A stretch of 64,000 nucleotides of DNA from Phytomonospora endophytica (GTDB taxonomy: Bacteria > Actinomycetota > Actinomycetes > Mycobacteriales > Micromonosporaceae). The stretch spans positions 124,001-188,000 of the forward strand of contig NZ_JACHGT010000015.1 in the NCBI RefSeq assembly GCF_014202425.1. The letters are read 5' to 3'. The first letter of the stretch is position 1, and every line of letters begins with the position of its first letter. A program made the translations under genes and the position numbers. The notes under the pieces were generated by a model that worked only from the letters and a program-made list of their open reading frames with translations, was not told where the DNA came from and did not search any database. This document shows, one piece after another, positions 32,193 through 40,090 of the stretch.

Positions 32193-35125
32193 CCGACGAG
32201 ACCTCGTACGTAGCGGTCGTCGGGATGGCCGGGCGCTTCCCGGGAGCGGCGGACCTGGACCGGTTCTGGGCCAACCTCGCCGCCGGCGTGGAATCGATCG
32301 AGCCGCTCCCGGCGCCTCCGGGCGCCTCGCACCAGCCCGCGATGGGCGTCCTCGACGACGCCGACCGCTTCGACGCCGGCTACTTCGGGTACGCGCCGGG
32401 CGAGGCGATGCTGATCGACCCGCAGCACCGCCTCTTCATGGAATGCGCGGTGGAGGCGCTCGAAGACGCCGGCGAGGACCCGGACCGCTTCGGCGGACCG
32501 GTCGGCGTCTACGGCGGCAACAGCAACTCCTACTACCGGGAGACGCTGCGGCCCTACCGCGACCTGATCGGCTCGCCCAGTGAGTTCCAGCTGCAACTCG
32601 GCTCCGGCAGCGACTTCCTCACCTCGCGAGTCGCCTACCAGCTCGGGTTGCGGGGCCCCGCCGTGTCGGTGCAGACGGCGTGCTCCACGTCGCTGGTCGC
32701 GGTCCACCAGGCGGTGCAGGCGCTGCTCGCCGGAGAGTGCGACATGGCGCTGGCCGGCGGGACGAGCGTGCACGTCCCGGTCTATCCGGGGGAGTACACC
32801 GAGGGCGGGGTCCTAACCGCCGACGGGCACTGCCGCGCCTTCGACGCCGCCGCCTCGGGCGTCGTCAGCGGGATGGGCGTGGGCATCGTCGTCCTCAAAC
32901 GGCTCGACGACGCCCTCGCCGACGGGAACACGATCCAGGCGGTACTGCTGGGCACCGCCGTCAACAACGACGGCCGCGACAAGATCGGGTTCACCGCCCC
33001 GAGCGTCGACGGCCAGGCGGAGGTGATGCGCACCGCCCTCGCCGTCGCCGGAGTCGATCCCGACACCGTCGGCTACGTAGAGGCGCACGGGACAGGCACG
33101 CCCCTGGGAGACCCGATCGAGGTCGCCGCGCTCACCGCGGCCTACGGACGCGGCACCGAACGCGAGGACGTGTGCTGGCTGGGATCGGTCAAGACCAACA
33201 TCGGCCACACCGACGCCGCGGCGGGCGTCGCCGGACTGATCAAGGTTGTGCTCGCGCTCCGCGAGCGCCGGTTGCCGCCCTCCCTGCACTTCACCACCCC
33301 GAATCCCGGGATCGATTTCGCGAACTCGCCGTTCAAGGTGAACACCTGGCTCAGGGACTGGCGGACCCTCGGCGGCGCCCCGCGCCGGGCGGCGGTGAAC
33401 GCGCTCGGGCTGGGCGGCACCAACGCCCACGTCCTCGTCGAGGAGCCGACCAGGACAGCGCCGACCGACCCCGGCCGGCCGTGGCAGCTGGCGGTGCTGT
33501 CGGCGAGATCGCGGTCAGCCCTGGCGGCGGCCAAGGTCCGCCTCGCCGAGCACCTCGAACGGCACCCCGACCTCGACCTGGCCGACGTCGCGTGGACGAC
33601 CCAGATCGGACGCAGGGAACTGCCCTTCCGGCAGTCCTTCGTGGCCTCCGACACGTGGAGTCTGGCCAAGTCGCTGCGGGAACCGGCCCCCACCGGACCG
33701 GTCGCGGAGGTGTCGGCGGGGACTCGGCAGCTGGTGATGTTCTTCCCCGGCCAGGGCGGGCAGAAGGTCGGCATGGCCGCCGACCTCTACCGCCACGAGC
33801 GCCGGTTCCGGGAGGTGTTCGACGAGGCGGCCGCGCTGTTCACCCCGCTCCTGGGCCTGGATCTGCGCCAGGTCGTGTACCCCGCCGCCGGACGGGAGGA
33901 GGCCGCGGTCGCGGAGCTGGCGGCGATGACGGTCAGCCACGCGGCGATCTTCAGCGTCGAGTACGCGCTGTTCCGGCTGTGGCGGCACTGGGGTGTCACG
34001 CCCGACCTCGTGGCGGGGCACAGCCTCGGCGCGATCGTCGCCGCGACCGCCGCGGGGGTCTTCGGGCTAGACGACGCCGTGTCGGTCGTGGCCGAACGCA
34101 GCCGCCTCCTGCAGGAACTGCCCCCCGGCGCGATGATCGCGGTCCCGATCCCGGAACCCGAACTCGCCGGCGACCTCCACCCGGAGCTGGCCATCGCGGC
34201 GGTCAACTCGCCCGACCAATGCGTGGTGACGGGGCCGGCGGCACGGATCGACGAGCTCGCGGCGCGACTGGCCGCGCGGGAGGTGACGGTACGCCGCCTG
34301 CACATCCCGGCCGCCGCCCACTCGACGCTGATCGACCCCGTCTTGCCCGGGTACACCGAGTTCATGGCCTCGGTGCGCTACCGCGATCCGGTCCTTCCAC
34401 TGCTCTCCGACCGCACCGGCCGTGCCCTCGACGCCGCCGAGGTACGGGATCCGCGCTACTGGGCCGGGCATCTGCGCAACACGGTCCGCTTCGGCGAGGT
34501 CGTGTCGACCGTGCTCGGCCGCGAGCGGGCGACCGTGCTGGAGGTCGGTCCAGGGCACACCCTGAGCACCCTCGCCCGCCGCCATCCCGGCTTCGGCCCG
34601 GGCCACGCGGCCGTCGCGAGCCTGCCGCACCCGGCCGACGACGCCTCCGACCTCGCGCATCTGCTCGGTGCGGCGGGCGCGCTGTGGGAACTTGGGCACG
34701 GCGTCGACTGGAGCGGACCGCACGACGGGGCCCGACGGCTGCGGGTGCCGCTGCCGACGTACCCCTTCGAGCGGACGCGCTTCCGGGTCGACCCGGCGGC
34801 GGACCCGCCGGTGGCGATCGAACCGCCGGTCACCGGCGACGACGACGGCGACGACGCGGGCGAACCGCCGTCGACCGAGGCCGAGGCCGCGGTGGCCGCG
34901 TCCTTCGAACGCGTATTGGGCGTGGCGGTACCCGGTCGCCGCGCGAACTTCCTCGATCTGGGCGGCGACTCGCTGCTGGCCACCCAGCTGACCGCGTGGA
35001 TCCGCCGGGACTACCGGGTACGCGTCCTGGTCCGCGAGTTCCTGAAAGCCCCCACGGTCGCCGAACTGGCCCGCCTCATCGACGAGCGTGCCGCGTCGGC
35101 CACCACCGAGCGAAAGGAATCCTGA
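32189..35125 (+). CDS. Type I polyketide synthase module (KS-AT-ACP)
   Basis: A 978-residue single module. KS (5-430) has the catalytic cysteine in TACSTS near residue 164 and histidines in EAHGTG (about 297) and KTNIGHT (about 334). AT (about 510-800) has GHSLGA near 610. The specificity region reads HIPAAAHS instead of HAFH (malonyl) or YASH (methylmalonyl), so the extender cannot be called. ACP has DLGGDSL near 923. No KR, DH, ER, methyltransferase or thioesterase domain is present, so it adds one ketide with the keto group kept. ATG 32189 overlaps the NRPS stop, which fits direct transfer of the dipeptide. Chain release is unexplained. Confidence 0.95.
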   Translation: MTDETSYVAVVGMAGRFPGAADLDRFWANLAAGVESIEPLPAPPGASHQPAMGVLDDADRFDAGYFGYAPGEAMLIDPQHRLFMECAVEALEDAGEDPDRFGGPVGVYGGNSNSYYRETLRPYRDLIGSPSEFQLQLGSGSDFLTSRVAYQLGLRGPAVSVQTACSTSLVAVHQAVQALLAGECDMALAGGTSVHVPVYPGEYTEGGVLTADGHCRAFDAAASGVVSGMGVGIVVLKRLDDALADGNTIQAVLLGTAVNNDGRDKIGFTAPSVDGQAEVMRTALAVAGVDPDTVGYVEAHGTGTPLGDPIEVAALTAAYGRGTEREDVCWLGSVKTNIGHTDAAAGVAGLIKVVLALRERRLPPSLHFTTPNPGIDFANSPFKVNTWLRDWRTLGGAPRRAAVNALGLGGTNAHVLVEEPTRTAPTDPGRPWQLAVLSARSRSALAAAKVRLAEHLERHPDLDLADVAWTTQIGRRELPFRQSFVASDTWSLAKSLREPAPTGPVAEVSAGTRQLVMFFPGQGGQKVGMAADLYRHERRFREVFDEAAALFTPLLGLDLRQVVYPAAGREEAAVAELAAMTVSHAAIFSVEYALFRLWRHWGVTPDLVAGHSLGAIVAATAAGVFGLDDAVSVVAERSRLLQELPPGAMIAVPIPEPELAGDLHPELAIAAVNSPDQCVVTGPAARIDELAARLAAREVTVRRLHIPAAAHSTLIDPVLPGYTEFMASVRYRDPVLPLLSDRTGRALDAAEVRDPRYWAGHLRNTVRFGEVVSTVLGRERATVLEVGPGHTLSTLARRHPGFGPGHAAVASLPHPADDASDLAHLLGAAGALWELGHGVDWSGPHDGARRLRVPLPTYPFERTRFRVDPAADPPVAIEPPVTGDDDGDDAGEPPSTEAEAAVAASFERVLGVAVPGRRANFLDLGGDSLLATQLTAWIRRDYRVRVLVREFLKAPTVAELARLIDERAASATTERKES

Positions 35126-35127
35126 AC

Positions 35128-35322
35128 ATGTACGAAGACGACGGCGACCGCCGGTACACGGTGGTCCGCAACGATGCCGGCCAGTACTCGACCTGGCCCG
35201 CCGACCGGACGCCTCCACGCGGCTGGGAGGTCGCCGGACGCACCGGCACGAAGGCCGAATGCCTCGCCGAGATCGAGACACTGTGGACAGACCTGCGTCC
35301 GGCACGGGGCGGGCGCTCGTGA
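35128..35322 (+). CDS. MbtH-like protein
   Basis: A 64-residue protein containing the family pattern YTVVRNDAGQYSTWPADRTPPRGW, with later GTKAECLAEIETLWTDLRP. MbtH proteins bind adenylation domains and are often needed for their folding or activity. Here it most likely serves the two A domains of the upstream NRPS. ATG 35128 is two bases after the PKS stop and preceded by AGGAAT. Its stop codon overlaps the GTG of the thioesterase gene. Confidence 0.95.
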   Translation: MYEDDGDRRYTVVRNDAGQYSTWPADRTPPRGWEVAGRTGTKAECLAEIETLWTDLRPARGGRS

Positions 35323-36080
35323 CCGGCGCGGTGTGGGAACTCGTCCGGCGAGCGGCACCCGGCCCCGCCACCCGCCTGCACTGCTTCCCCCACAGTGGAG
35401 GGTCGCCGGGGGAGTACCTCCGATGGTCGGACGCGCTGCCCCGTGCCGAGGTGCGGGCCGTGCAGCTACCGGGCCACGGCGCCCGCCTCGCCGAGGCGCC
35501 GCTGCGGGACGTGCGGGAACTCGTCGGGCGGCTGGTCGCCGCGGTCGAGTTCACGCCGCCGTTCGTGCTGTTCGGGCACAGCCTCGGCGCCCTGATCGCC
35601 TACGAGACGGCCCACGCGCTGAGCGCCGCGGGACTGCCGCCGCCCGCGGGCCTCGTGGTGTCGGCGTATCCGGCTCCGCATCTGACCAGGCTCCAGGCGA
35701 GGACCCCGGTGCACCGGATGTCCGACGGGGAACTGACACCGCTCGTGCTCGCGGGCTACGGGGAACTCGCCGACGAGCTGCGCGCCGATCCCGAATACCT
35801 CGGCATGGTCCTCGACCGCTATCGCGCCGACCACGAACTCGTGGAGACCTACCAGTACCGCGAACGGGAACCGCTCACCTGCGACGTGACCGTCCTGGGC
35901 GGCCTCGACGACGACATCGGCGTCGACGAACTCGCCGCATGGCGGGCGCACACCGACGCCGGCTTCGCCGTCCACCTGTTACCCGGGGACCACTTCTACA
36001 TCCGCTCAGGCCACGGCGAGGTGATGCGCCTGCTCGACGCGTCCCTGTTCACTCACCGACCGCAGGGGATCGGCTCATGA
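35319..36080 (+). CDS. Type II thioesterase
   Basis: A 253-residue alpha/beta hydrolase. LHCFPHSGGSPGEYLRW near residue 20, the nucleophile in FGHSLGALIAYE near 90, and a late histidine in LPGDHFYI (about 221-228) match type II thioesterases, which clear mis-primed carrier proteins. It could also release the product, since no integral thioesterase exists. GTG 35319 overlaps the MbtH stop; its own TGA overlaps the next ATG. A TTA leucine codon occurs at 35979-35981 and is the only one I noticed in the operon, so expression may depend on a bldA-type tRNA. Confidence 0.93.
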   Translation: MTGAVWELVRRAAPGPATRLHCFPHSGGSPGEYLRWSDALPRAEVRAVQLPGHGARLAEAPLRDVRELVGRLVAAVEFTPPFVLFGHSLGALIAYETAHALSAAGLPPPAGLVVSAYPAPHLTRLQARTPVHRMSDGELTPLVLAGYGELADELRADPEYLGMVLDRYRADHELVETYQYREREPLTCDVTVLGGLDDDIGVDELAAWRAHTDAGFAVHLLPGDHFYIRSGHGEVMRLLDASLFTHRPQGIGS

Positions 36081-37753
36081 CGTCCACACCGCCCCACGCC
36101 CCCGCCGGAGCCGAACTCCTCGGCGAGATCTACGACGGGCGGATCCGCTGGGATCTGCTGACGCCCTTTCCCCGCCAGGACCCCGCCGACCGGAAAGACG
36201 GTGACGAGGCCGTCGCCGAACTCCGCGACACGCTGGCGGCCTGGCCGGACCTCGACGAGGTCCTCGCCCGCCCCCTAAGGCGCGAGCGCCTGATGCGGGA
36301 ACTCGCCGAACGGGACCTGCTCAACATGCGCCCGGACACCGCCGACGGCGGGCGCGGGATGTCGTCGGCGAGCGCCTTCCGGGTGCTGGAGGCGGCGGGC
36401 GAGTGGTCGCCGTCGCTGTCGCTGTCGATGGCGGTGGCCAACACCCTCGGAGCCGGCGCCTACCTCTCGGTGATCCCGGACGGCCCGCTGCGGGACTTCA
36501 TCGCCTCGGGGGTCGCCGGCCGGATCGGCGCGGGCGCCGACACCGAGGCGGGCGGAGCGTCGAACGCGCTGCGCCAGACCGTCGCGGTACCGGTCGACGA
36601 CGGCCGCGCCTACATCCTCAACGGCGAGAAGTCGTTCATCACGAACGCGCCGGTGGCGGACATCGTCGACGTCTCGGCGACGGTCGCCGACGACGGGCCG
36701 CCCCGGGTGGCGCTGTTCTGGCTCACCACCGACACCCCGGGAGTCGAGGTGGGACCGGAGCACGCCTACACGGGTTTCGCGGGAGCGCCCAACGGGGTCC
36801 TGCGCCTCAAGGACGTGCGCGTACCGGCCGAGCACATGCTCGGCGACGCCGTGGACGGCTGGCGGTCGATCGCGGGCCTGACCGAGCTCGCGGTCGAGTC
36901 GAGGATGCTGCTGATCTCCGCTCCGGCGCTGGCGATCGTGAAGCGCTGCGTGCGCATCGCCGCCGAGCACGTCGGCCGCCGCAGCGTGAACGGCGTTCCG
37001 CTGGCCGGGTACAGCCAGGTCGAGGGCGTGCTCTCCGACCTGGGGGCAGAGCCGTACGCGCTGGACGCGCTGATGCGCTGGTGCACCCTGGGCTCCACTC
37101 GCGCCGACACGGTCCTGGAGTGGCGGGCGGGCAAGAACCTCACGTCGATGGCGTGCTGGCGCGCGTCCGACGCGGCCGTGTCGCTCCTGGGCGCCCAGGG
37201 CGTGGAGACCGCGGCGAGCAAGCGACGGCGCGGGCTGGAGGACGCGGCCCCGGCCGAGGAGCTCCAGCGTGCCGCGCGCGTGCTGCGGGTCAGCGGCGGC
37301 GTGGACTTCCTGGTCGACTTCACCTCCGGCCGCAACGGCCTGTTCGCCAGGCGCTACGAGCGCGCGGGCGAGGCCGTTCCGGCACCGGCGGCCGTCCCCG
37401 ACGGGGTTCCGGAGCGACTGCGCGGGCACGCGTCCTTCCTCACCGCCGAGGTGGCGCGTCTGGCCGAGCGGGCGCGCGGTCTCGTCGCCGAGTATCCCGA
37501 CCTGGCGGCGTTGTCCGAGCGGCAGTGGATCCCGATCGCGCTGAACCGCGTCGGCGCGGAACTGCTGGCGATGGTGCTCACGGTCGCGCGAGCGAGCGAT
37601 CCGCGCGAGGAACCGGGGATCGACCTCGCCGACGTGTACTGCCTCGCCGCGCGCCGGCGGATCGCCGACGCCTGGCGGGAACTCGACGACGGCGGCGGCG
37701 CCGGCCGGAGCCGCGTCACCGCCGCACTCCTCGCCCGGTACGGCGCGGCATGA
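36077..37753 (+). CDS. Acyl-CoA dehydrogenase-like flavoprotein, tailoring enzyme
   Basis: A 558-residue protein with the acyl-CoA dehydrogenase core. The flavin/substrate region YILNGEKSFITNAPVADI lies near residues 175-193. LLGAQGVETA near residue 372 lies where the catalytic glutamate is expected in this fold. A C-terminal helical extension of about 140 residues makes it longer than short-chain members, as in the very-long-chain subfamily. Its place beside an NRPS-PKS pair recalls the flavoproteins that turn terminal beta-keto acids into enones or epoxyketones in epoxomicin-type pathways; that role is inferred only. ATG 36077 overlaps the thioesterase stop. Confidence 0.88.
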   Translation: MTSTPPHAPAGAELLGEIYDGRIRWDLLTPFPRQDPADRKDGDEAVAELRDTLAAWPDLDEVLARPLRRERLMRELAERDLLNMRPDTADGGRGMSSASAFRVLEAAGEWSPSLSLSMAVANTLGAGAYLSVIPDGPLRDFIASGVAGRIGAGADTEAGGASNALRQTVAVPVDDGRAYILNGEKSFITNAPVADIVDVSATVADDGPPRVALFWLTTDTPGVEVGPEHAYTGFAGAPNGVLRLKDVRVPAEHMLGDAVDGWRSIAGLTELAVESRMLLISAPALAIVKRCVRIAAEHVGRRSVNGVPLAGYSQVEGVLSDLGAEPYALDALMRWCTLGSTRADTVLEWRAGKNLTSMACWRASDAAVSLLGAQGVETAASKRRRGLEDAAPAEELQRAARVLRVSGGVDFLVDFTSGRNGLFARRYERAGEAVPAPAAVPDGVPERLRGHASFLTAEVARLAERARGLVAEYPDLAALSERQWIPIALNRVGAELLAMVLTVARASDPREEPGIDLADVYCLAARRRIADAWRELDDGGGAGRSRVTAALLARYGAA

Positions 37754-37791
37754 CCGGATTCGCCGACGACGAACGACAGGAGCCCTCGACC

Positions 37792-40068
37792 ATGTCCGAT
37801 CTTCCCGCCCACCTGGTGCGGTTTCCGGGCTCGTCCTGGTGCGTGTGGCGCGAATGCTCCCTGCGCAGTGCAGGTTTCCCGGTGTCGGCGGCCGCGCGCT
37901 TCGCCGACACCGCGGCGGCCGCCGCGGTGTCCGACGCGGACCCGGGGTCCGGATGGGCCGCCGCGCAGGAGCGGTCGACCGCCGTGCTGCGGTCCTTTGT
38001 GGACGACCCCTTGTTCCGGGAGGCCGTGGCCTGGCAGAACCCGTCGATCGAACGCAACTGGATGGGCCGGCTGGCCGCCTCGGACGACGACCGCAAGCTG
38101 CGCAAGTCCCGGTACCTGCGGGCGGTGGCCGCCTACGCGCAGCGCTACGCCACCAAGAACGACACCATCGGTTTCTACGGCCCGGTCGCCTGGGCCACAT
38201 GGGACGAGACGACTCCCGGCCTGACCGTGTCGGCCGGGCCCGGCCTGCTGCGCACCCGCACCACCTACTTCGAGAACTGGGCGATCGAGGAACTCGCCCG
38301 GACGCTGTCGCTCGACCCCGCCCTGCGCCCGTGGCTCAAGCCGCGGGTCGCGGCGGCCTGCCTGTTCGACGCGCCGGTCGTACACCGCGCCTTCGGTGGA
38401 CCGGTCGTCTTCGACGCGGCGGAGGTCGAGCTGCTCGGCTGGTGCGACGGGTCGCGCAGCGTCCGCGAGATCACGACGCTCCTCGACGGCGTCTGGGACG
38501 AGGCCGGGATCCTGGCGCGGCTGGACGCGTGGGCGGCCGAGGGCATCGTCCAGGCCGACTTCACCGGACCGATCGAGGCCCGGCCGGAGGCGCGGCTGCG
38601 GGCGGTCCTCGGCGAGGTCGGCGATGCCGACGCCCGCGCCGGCGCGCTGGCACGTCTCGACCGCCTCGACGCCGCCCGCGACGGGCTCGTCGCCGCGCGC
38701 GGTGACGCCACCGCGGTCGCCGAGGCGTCCGGTCGCCTGTCGGCGGTGTTCGAGGAGCTGACCGGGGCACGGTCCAGTCGCCGCGACGGGGAGATGTACG
38801 CCGGGCGCACCCTCGTCTACGAAGACGCCCGCAGGGACCTCGACGTCACGCTCGGCAGCGCGCTGCTGGAGTCGCTGGCACCGCCCTTGAGCATCGTGCT
38901 CGACTCGGCGTCCTGGCTGCTGGCGCGGTCGGGGGAGACCCTCCTCGACCGGCTCACCGGGATCCTCCGCCGGCACCGCGACCGCACCGGCGAGTCGTCG
39001 ATGCCGTTCACCGAGTTCCTGACGCGCGCCACACCCGTCCTCTCCCCGTGGTCGGGGGCGGATTCCCCGCTGGACGAGGTGATCACCGAGTTCCAGGACC
39101 GGTGGGCGAAGGTCCTCGGCCTGCCCGGCGACGCGCGGCGCCACCACGTCGCCGGGGAGTCCGTCGCCCGGGCCGCGGCCGAGGCGTTCCCGCCGTCACC
39201 GGCCCCGTGGCCGGGCGCGACGCACCTGTCGCCGGACCTGATGATCGCGGCCCGCGACGTCGCGGCCATCGAGTCCGGTGACCACACCTTCGTCCTCGGC
39301 GAGCTGCACCTGTCGAACAACACCTTGCAGGCGCGGCCGTTCGTCGAGCAGCACGACGATCCCGCTCGCCTGTTGCGCGGAATGGAGTCCGACCACGGAG
39401 ATCGGCGCGTCTTCTACGTGCCGACCCGCGAATCGCCGCTGGTCAGTTCCCGTGCGTACCCGTCGGCGCTGCTGTCGCCGGCCTACACCTACTGGTGCCT
39501 CCACGACGACTCCGGCGGCGCCGCCGGTCCGGTCCTTCCCGCCGCGGCGATGACCGTCCACCTCGACGGGGACACGGCCACCGTCCGTGAACGGCTCGGC
39601 GGACGGCGTTTCGCGCTGCTGGACGTCCTCGACGAGCAGCTGTCGTGGGTGGTCGCCAACATCTTCGCCCCACTGCCGAAGGCCCGCCACAACCCGAGGG
39701 TGTCGATCGACCGCCTGGTGCTGCACCGCGAGAGCTGGCACGTCGACGCCGCCGACGTCGACTGGGCGCACCATCCCCGCGCCTCGGAGCGGTACCGCCT
39801 CGCACAGGCGTGGCGCGCCGAACACGGCATCCCGCCGCGCGTGTTCTACAAGTTCACCGGCGAGGTCAAGCCCTGCTTCCTCGACTTCACCAGTCCGGCG
39901 CTCGTGGAGTGCTTCGCGCAGAGCGCCCGCGCCGACGCGGCCTCTCCCGAGGCGGGCGCGGTCGGCTTCAGCGAGATGCTCCCCGACCTCGACGACGTGT
40001 GGCTGCCAGGACCCGGCGGCACCTACACCTCCGAGTTCCGCCTGGTGTGCCTCAACCGCCCCCACTGA
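37792..40068 (+). CDS. LanB-type lantibiotic dehydratase, N-terminal domain only (tRNA-dependent)
   Basis: About 758 residues from ATG 37792 (AGGAG upstream). An in-frame ATG at 37750 overlapping the previous stop is the alternative start. The block KSRYLRAVAAYAQRYATKNDTIGFYGPVAW matches the LanB N-terminal glutamylation domain, and GDHTFVLGELHLSNNTLQ and RVFYKFTGEVKPCFLDF fit its later part. The protein ends where that domain normally ends, so the elimination (SpaB_C) domain is missing. Full LanBs use glutamyl-tRNA to activate Ser/Thr; short ones can add amino acids from aminoacyl-tRNA to peptides. No separate elimination protein or clear precursor peptide is encoded nearby. In this operon it may attach a tRNA-derived residue to the thiotemplate product. 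Confidence 0.85.
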   Translation: MSDLPAHLVRFPGSSWCVWRECSLRSAGFPVSAAARFADTAAAAAVSDADPGSGWAAAQERSTAVLRSFVDDPLFREAVAWQNPSIERNWMGRLAASDDDRKLRKSRYLRAVAAYAQRYATKNDTIGFYGPVAWATWDETTPGLTVSAGPGLLRTRTTYFENWAIEELARTLSLDPALRPWLKPRVAAACLFDAPVVHRAFGGPVVFDAAEVELLGWCDGSRSVREITTLLDGVWDEAGILARLDAWAAEGIVQADFTGPIEARPEARLRAVLGEVGDADARAGALARLDRLDAARDGLVAARGDATAVAEASGRLSAVFEELTGARSSRRDGEMYAGRTLVYEDARRDLDVTLGSALLESLAPPLSIVLDSASWLLARSGETLLDRLTGILRRHRDRTGESSMPFTEFLTRATPVLSPWSGADSPLDEVITEFQDRWAKVLGLPGDARRHHVAGESVARAAAEAFPPSPAPWPGATHLSPDLMIAARDVAAIESGDHTFVLGELHLSNNTLQARPFVEQHDDPARLLRGMESDHGDRRVFYVPTRESPLVSSRAYPSALLSPAYTYWCLHDDSGGAAGPVLPAAAMTVHLDGDTATVRERLGGRRFALLDVLDEQLSWVVANIFAPLPKARHNPRVSIDRLVLHRESWHVDAADVDWAHHPRASERYRLAQAWRAEHGIPPRVFYKFTGEVKPCFLDFTSPALVECFAQSARADAASPEAGAVGFSEMLPDLDDVWLPGPGGTYTSEFRLVCLNRPH

Positions 40069-40090
40069 CCCCGAAAGGACCAGGACCACC

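Noticed and set aside
8994-35400. Recurring CCACAGTGGA / TCCACTGTGGA words (for example near 8994, 21452 and 35390)
   Set aside because: Too few and scattered in different contexts, including coding regions, to claim a functional site without genome-wide counts.
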